Shown here: positions 60,645-64,000 of the stretch, in pieces
Layout of the letters: every line of letters begins with the position of its first letter
Position numbering within the stretch: the stretch's first letter is position 1
From: Trichomonas vaginalis G3
Taxonomy: Eukaryota > Parabasalia > Trichomonadida > Trichomonadidae
Reading direction: 5' to 3'
Length of the DNA: 64,000 nt
NCBI RefSeq assembly: GCF_026262505.1
Contig: NC_067204.1
Location: 14,340,522-14,404,521 of the forward strand
Position numbers and translations under genes: made by a program
The notes under the pieces: model-generated
Seen by the model: the letters and a program-made list of their open reading frames with translations, nothing else
The model's database searches: none
Told to the model about the DNA's origin: nothing

Positions 60645-61451
60645 AATTAATTTGATACATGGTCTTTTGAGAATAAGTATTGTAAGTAAGAAACCATTTA
60701 TTATCTGACAATTTTTATGATGTAGTATATATTTTTTGCATTAACAGATTGAATAATATCTGAATATTGATTTCTAGTCAGAGAAAAAAATCAAATTTTT
60801 AAAAGAAATGGGAGAGAGACACCTTTAAAGGTATATGTGTTTTCGAACTAAGTTTAAATTTTTCGGCCTTGAGAGACCTAGAATTTAATATATTTCAAAA
60901 TTTAAAAATTCAACCACTAATTGAAAAATTAAGGTTTAATAGAAAAAGAAAACTTACTATGGTTTGTACAATAGAAAGCCGTGCACACGATGATAAAAGT
61001 TCAAATTTATATTCAAAGATTTAACATATTTTTCCGGACTTTTCAGAGAATTGAGCTGCGGCTCAATTCTCTGAAACAGTCCGAAGAAATATGAAAGTCT
61101 GTCATAGCTTTCAATGATTAGCTTGAATTTAATTTAACCTTAAAATTGAGCATTGAAAAGTCTAGATAGACATTTTTTTCTCTATTCCGAAATTCTGGAA
61201 TAAATTTACATGATACTCGACTACTTTTTTCCTCTTTGGTTCGTCTTACATCTATATCAAACTCAGGCGAATCCTATGGGGTACCAGTCGAAGATTTGAA
61301 ATTTAAGGTTTGTGTTCATTAAAAACATTAAATAAAGTTTAAAAACATTTGGGTGTTATTTTTCTTAGGAATGAAAATAATCAATCGAATATATATATAT
61401 TTATTAACATGGAATTATTATTTTTATATTACAAAAATAAAATAAAAAAAA
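60645..61451. other. Spacer containing a strong hairpin
   Basis: An AT-rich spacer lies between two minus-strand genes. Apart from the hairpin at 61032-61086 and a frame in another phase overlapping the furin-repeat start (to 60711), nothing is recognised. Confidence 0.55.
61032..61086. other. Perfect 16-bp hairpin extended by an outer stem
   Basis: TTTCAGAGAATTGAGC, a TGCG loop, and the exact complement form a 16-bp stem. CGGACT/AGTCCG extends it by six pairs outside a small bulge. Total stem is at least 22 bp. It lies about 370 bases downstream of the cyclase stop codon. It could be a remnant of a miniature inverted-repeat element, an RNA structure, or a cruciform; no adjacent T-run would make it a classic terminator. 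Confidence 0.7.
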
Positions 61452-64000
61452 TTATTCATCTACTGGTTGGATATTTGTTCCTGGATCAGTTATTTCAGGA
61501 AGGACATTGAAGAAGCTACTGAGTGCCAAAGGTCTTACGATGTAAGCCATCTTCTTTCCTTTTCCTTTGAGTTCAATTTCACCTCTTCTTTCGATGTTGT
61601 AATTCATGTTTACAATCAATTTGTATGTTTCTTCAGATATCTGAACTGTTCCTGGAATACCTGTTGATTGCAAACGAGATGCGACATTGATTGGATCACC
61701 AATGATATCGAAGACTGGTTTATCTGTTCCGAGAACACCAGCAATCAGAGGACCATTAGTATTAATACCAATTCTTGTCATCAAATTAGAATTGAACATG
61801 TTATTTGCTTCATCCAAAGCTGTCAATGATTCCAAAGCGAAATTAACCATCTGAGATGCGTGTTTCTCAGGAGCAATGTCTGTTCCGAACAGACCAGCAG
61901 CAGCCATGTAAACATCACCGATTAATTTGATCTTTGTGATCAAATTATATTTGGCAACTAAAGTGTCAAATTTTGCGAAAATTATGGAGAGATGATCCAT
62001 AATTTGTGCGGGAGATAAAGTAGCCGCGTAGTTGCTGAACTTAACAATATCAATGAAAATGATTGTAGCGGATGGAACAGTGAAATTGATGTCTGTTTCT
62101 CCAGAGTTGAGTCTTGTAACAATATCTCTTGGAAGAATCTGGAAAAGCAATTTTTCTGATTGTGCTTTCGCTTGTTCCGCTGATTTTCTTTGATTGATAA
62201 GTTCAGTTTCATCTCTCATGATAACCACGAAAGCCTTTGGTGTTGAAGATCCGCTATCACTTATTCCAATCAATGTTGCATGCACTGGCAAACACTGTTC
62301 GTCATCTGTCAATCCCCTCAATGATTTCTCGTATGTCAAAGCGCATTGGCCGTTCTTCATCATTTCAATTTGCTTGTAGAGTTCTTCATTAAGGGATTCA
62401 GTCAACACAGTATGCAATGGCTGGCCGAGTAATTGGTCTGGTGTGTAACCAAACAAAGAAGTTGTTGCGTTGTTTATCCAATCGATATTCAAATTCTTGT
62501 TGACGAAAATTACAGAGTCAGGAGATGAATAAACAACTGATTTTGCAGGAGCCATAGTTTCAGTCTTCTTCTGAGAATCCTTATGTGTTATATAGTTCAT
62601 CAATGTCTGTGATGATGACAATCCAAGTGGCGGAATTCTCAACAAAACTTGGATGCAGCCTCTATAAGAAATATCTATTTCATCGAAAACTCTCCACATA
62701 ACAATTGTTATAATAACAGCAATAACAAACGTTGAAATGCAAATCAATGCAATATGTACTCTGAAATCTTTAATTGTTAATCTTGCAATTTTATAGATTT
62801 CATTCGTAGACTTCCATACTCTATCAACAATATGAGAATTAACAATATGAAATGCATTAGCAATTGCTCCATCTCTTTCAAAGATTGTTGCGTTTGGAGC
62901 ACTGTTTGCGAGATTCAAATATGCATAGAGTTTAGTGATTGCGCCATCCAATGAATAGCATTTGTAATCATTGTGATCTTTGCCTTCGAAACCATCTTCG
63001 ATACATGTTTCTTTAATATTATATTCATCAAGTTTTTCAGAAATACCAACACAACCTCTTGAATTGTTGCTGCCTCTAAGGAGATAGTTATTATCTCTTG
63101 TAACAGCAGTCATGAATCTATTTGCCATGTATAAGAAGAAATCACTTCCCATGGCCATCTCAGGAAATCCATGTCTCATACCAATAACTAATGTAGAAAA
63201 TACAACAGCTTGAAGAGAATTATATGATCTTGTGATAGAATAATATGCCCAATAGTTATATTCCTTGAATGCTGCATTCTTTGATTGGCAAAGTGCAGGA
63301 ACAAAAATAAATAACAAAGCAGAAATAATTGGTAAAGCACAAACTAAATAAAGAATATAAATCTTAATTGTATGTGATTTCATTGTCTCTTTGATCATGT
63401 TATCTTCATCTTCTGATCTTGTTAATGACTTTGAAGCAACTTCTCTGATTTGTTGGTTCAAATTACGTAATAAACTATGAATATACTTCAGTTCTTTGAT
63501 ATTAAGGAACAAATAGATATAAAGAATAGGAACAGCTAATAAAAAGTAAGCTGAAGGGACAATTGTCATCATTAATAAATTCAATTTGTTGTCTTCGAGT
63601 TCTAAACCATGGATAAGGCCTAAAACTCTTGTACCCATATTGAGAAATGCAACAGCTTGTTCGTGTGCGTTAGAAAGTACTTCGCATGGTCTTGAATCTT
63701 GGTCAACAGGGACAGTGTTGTCATCTGCATGCATTTCACGAAGGGATGTGAGAATCCTGATGTAAATGTCCTTAAGTGACTCGTTTTTGGTGTCATTGTA
63801 CATATCATATAATTTGCAAACGTGTGCTGGGACCAAATCAGAGATCATTTCACGGTAAGCAGTAATATCAAGGTTCTGCTGTGCCATTTCCATGATATCT
63901 TGCATTGATCCGGTGAGATTGTCCGTACAACCGTCGGAATATCTTGCAACTTCTGAATCTCTTTGGGCAAGGTTGATTTCGGTTGGCAGACCCTGAATAG
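61452..64000 (-). CDS. PAS-containing class III adenylyl cyclase, partial (N-terminus beyond window)
   Basis: The frame is open to the right edge, so this is a 3' part; the ATG at 63905 is internal, and upstream codons (LPTEINLAQRDSEVARYS) continue the protein. Visible parts, in order from that methionine: two membrane spans (about 103-133 and 178-205), a lumenal/extracellular section, and a third span (about 382-405). A PAS-like domain (about 450-565) and a coiled linker follow, then the cyclase catalytic domain (about 590-785). Metal-binding aspartates are in FIDIVKFS and KLIGDVYM. The Lys of KIKLIGD and the Asp of FDIIGDPINVASR are the residues that select ATP, and the Asn and Arg of NVASR are present. 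It should make cyclic AMP at a membrane. Large cyclases of this type are numerous in Trichomonas. No break is seen. Confidence 0.93.
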   Translation of the reverse strand, partial: IQGLPTEINLAQRDSEVARYSDGCTDNLTGSMQDIMEMAQQNLDITAYREMISDLVPAHVCKLYDMYNDTKNESLKDIYIRILTSLREMHADDNTVPVDQDSRPCEVLSNAHEQAVAFLNMGTRVLGLIHGLELEDNKLNLLMMTIVPSAYFLLAVPILYIYLFLNIKELKYIHSLLRNLNQQIREVASKSLTRSEDEDNMIKETMKSHTIKIYILYLVCALPIISALLFIFVPALCQSKNAAFKEYNYWAYYSITRSYNSLQAVVFSTLVIGMRHGFPEMAMGSDFFLYMANRFMTAVTRDNNYLLRGSNNSRGCVGISEKLDEYNIKETCIEDGFEGKDHNDYKCYSLDGAITKLYAYLNLANSAPNATIFERDGAIANAFHIVNSHIVDRVWKSTNEIYKIARLTIKDFRVHIALICISTFVIAVIITIVMWRVFDEIDISYRGCIQVLLRIPPLGLSSSQTLMNYITHKDSQKKTETMAPAKSVVYSSPDSVIFVNKNLNIDWINNATTSLFGYTPDQLLGQPLHTVLTESLNEELYKQIEMMKNGQCALTYEKSLRGLTDDEQCLPVHATLIGISDSGSSTPKAFVVIMRDETELINQRKSAEQAKAQSEKLLFQILPRDIVTRLNSGETDINFTVPSATIIFIDIVKFSNYAATLSPAQIMDHLSIIFAKFDTLVAKYNLITKIKLIGDVYMAAAGLFGTDIAPEKHASQMVNFALESLTALDEANNMFNSNLMTRIGINTNGPLIAGVLGTDKPVFDIIGDPINVASRLQSTGIPGTVQISEETYKLIVNMNYNIERRGEIELKGKGKKMAYIVRPLALSSFFNVLPEITDPGTNIQPVDE

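Noticed and set aside
60493-60711. 72-codon frame overlapping the start of the furin-repeat gene
   Set aside because: The main frame gives a clear signal segment and continues into the long protein, so the other is a shadow.

Overview
The window looks like nuclear DNA of a parabasalid flagellate, most likely Trichomonas vaginalis or a close relative. It is AT-rich, and no gene here needs an intron. Several genes start a few bases downstream of a TCA(C/T)T(A/T) initiator, which is the trichomonad core promoter. Gene content agrees: a fused [FeFe]-hydrogenase-flavoreductase, a DUF3447/ankyrin gene of a type I know from T. vaginalis, a BspA-like leucine-rich-repeat relic, a PAS-adenylyl cyclase, a Maverick/Polinton, and the ciliary proteins SPAG6/PF16 and Chibby.

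Layout. 1-18.6 kb is host territory: the hydrogenase fusion, a hidden Sec61 gamma gene, an acidic unknown, an ankyrin gene split by one stop codon, a possible 32-residue micro-gene, an armadillo-like protein, SPAG6, a BspA-like relic, a Rab GTPase and the V-ATPase c subunit. 18.6-21.1 kb is a repeat cluster: a 1.55-kb fold-back palindrome built of small hairpins, 123-bp GC-rich tandem repeats, a three-way-junction RNA-like island and 113-bp tandem repeats. 22,334-38,004 is a Polinton with near-identical terminal inverted repeats and a 6-bp AATAAT target duplication. It carries polymerase, integrase, packaging ATPase, capsid and accessory genes; several are broken, so it is a young fossil.

At 38.1-39.5 kb lies alanine aminotransferase. 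At 40,073-44,596 is a DNA transposon with 265-bp inverted repeats. Its single intact gene fuses a PIF/Harbinger-type DDE transposase to a complete-looking C19 deubiquitinase. This is the most striking item in the window.

45-64 kb is again host: a tetraspanin, a METTL3-like RNA adenosine methyltransferase, an H/ACA-like RNA candidate, Chibby, a long coiled-coil protein, a Nopp140-like acidic serine-rich protein, a furin-repeat surface protein, and an adenylyl cyclase running off the right edge.

The host genes do not form one pathway. SPAG6 and Chibby point to the flagellar apparatus. Sec61 gamma, the furin-repeat protein and the tetraspanin belong to secretion and the cell surface. The mobile elements sit in gene-poor DNA or just beyond gene ends. 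All functional calls are by eye; no database search was run.
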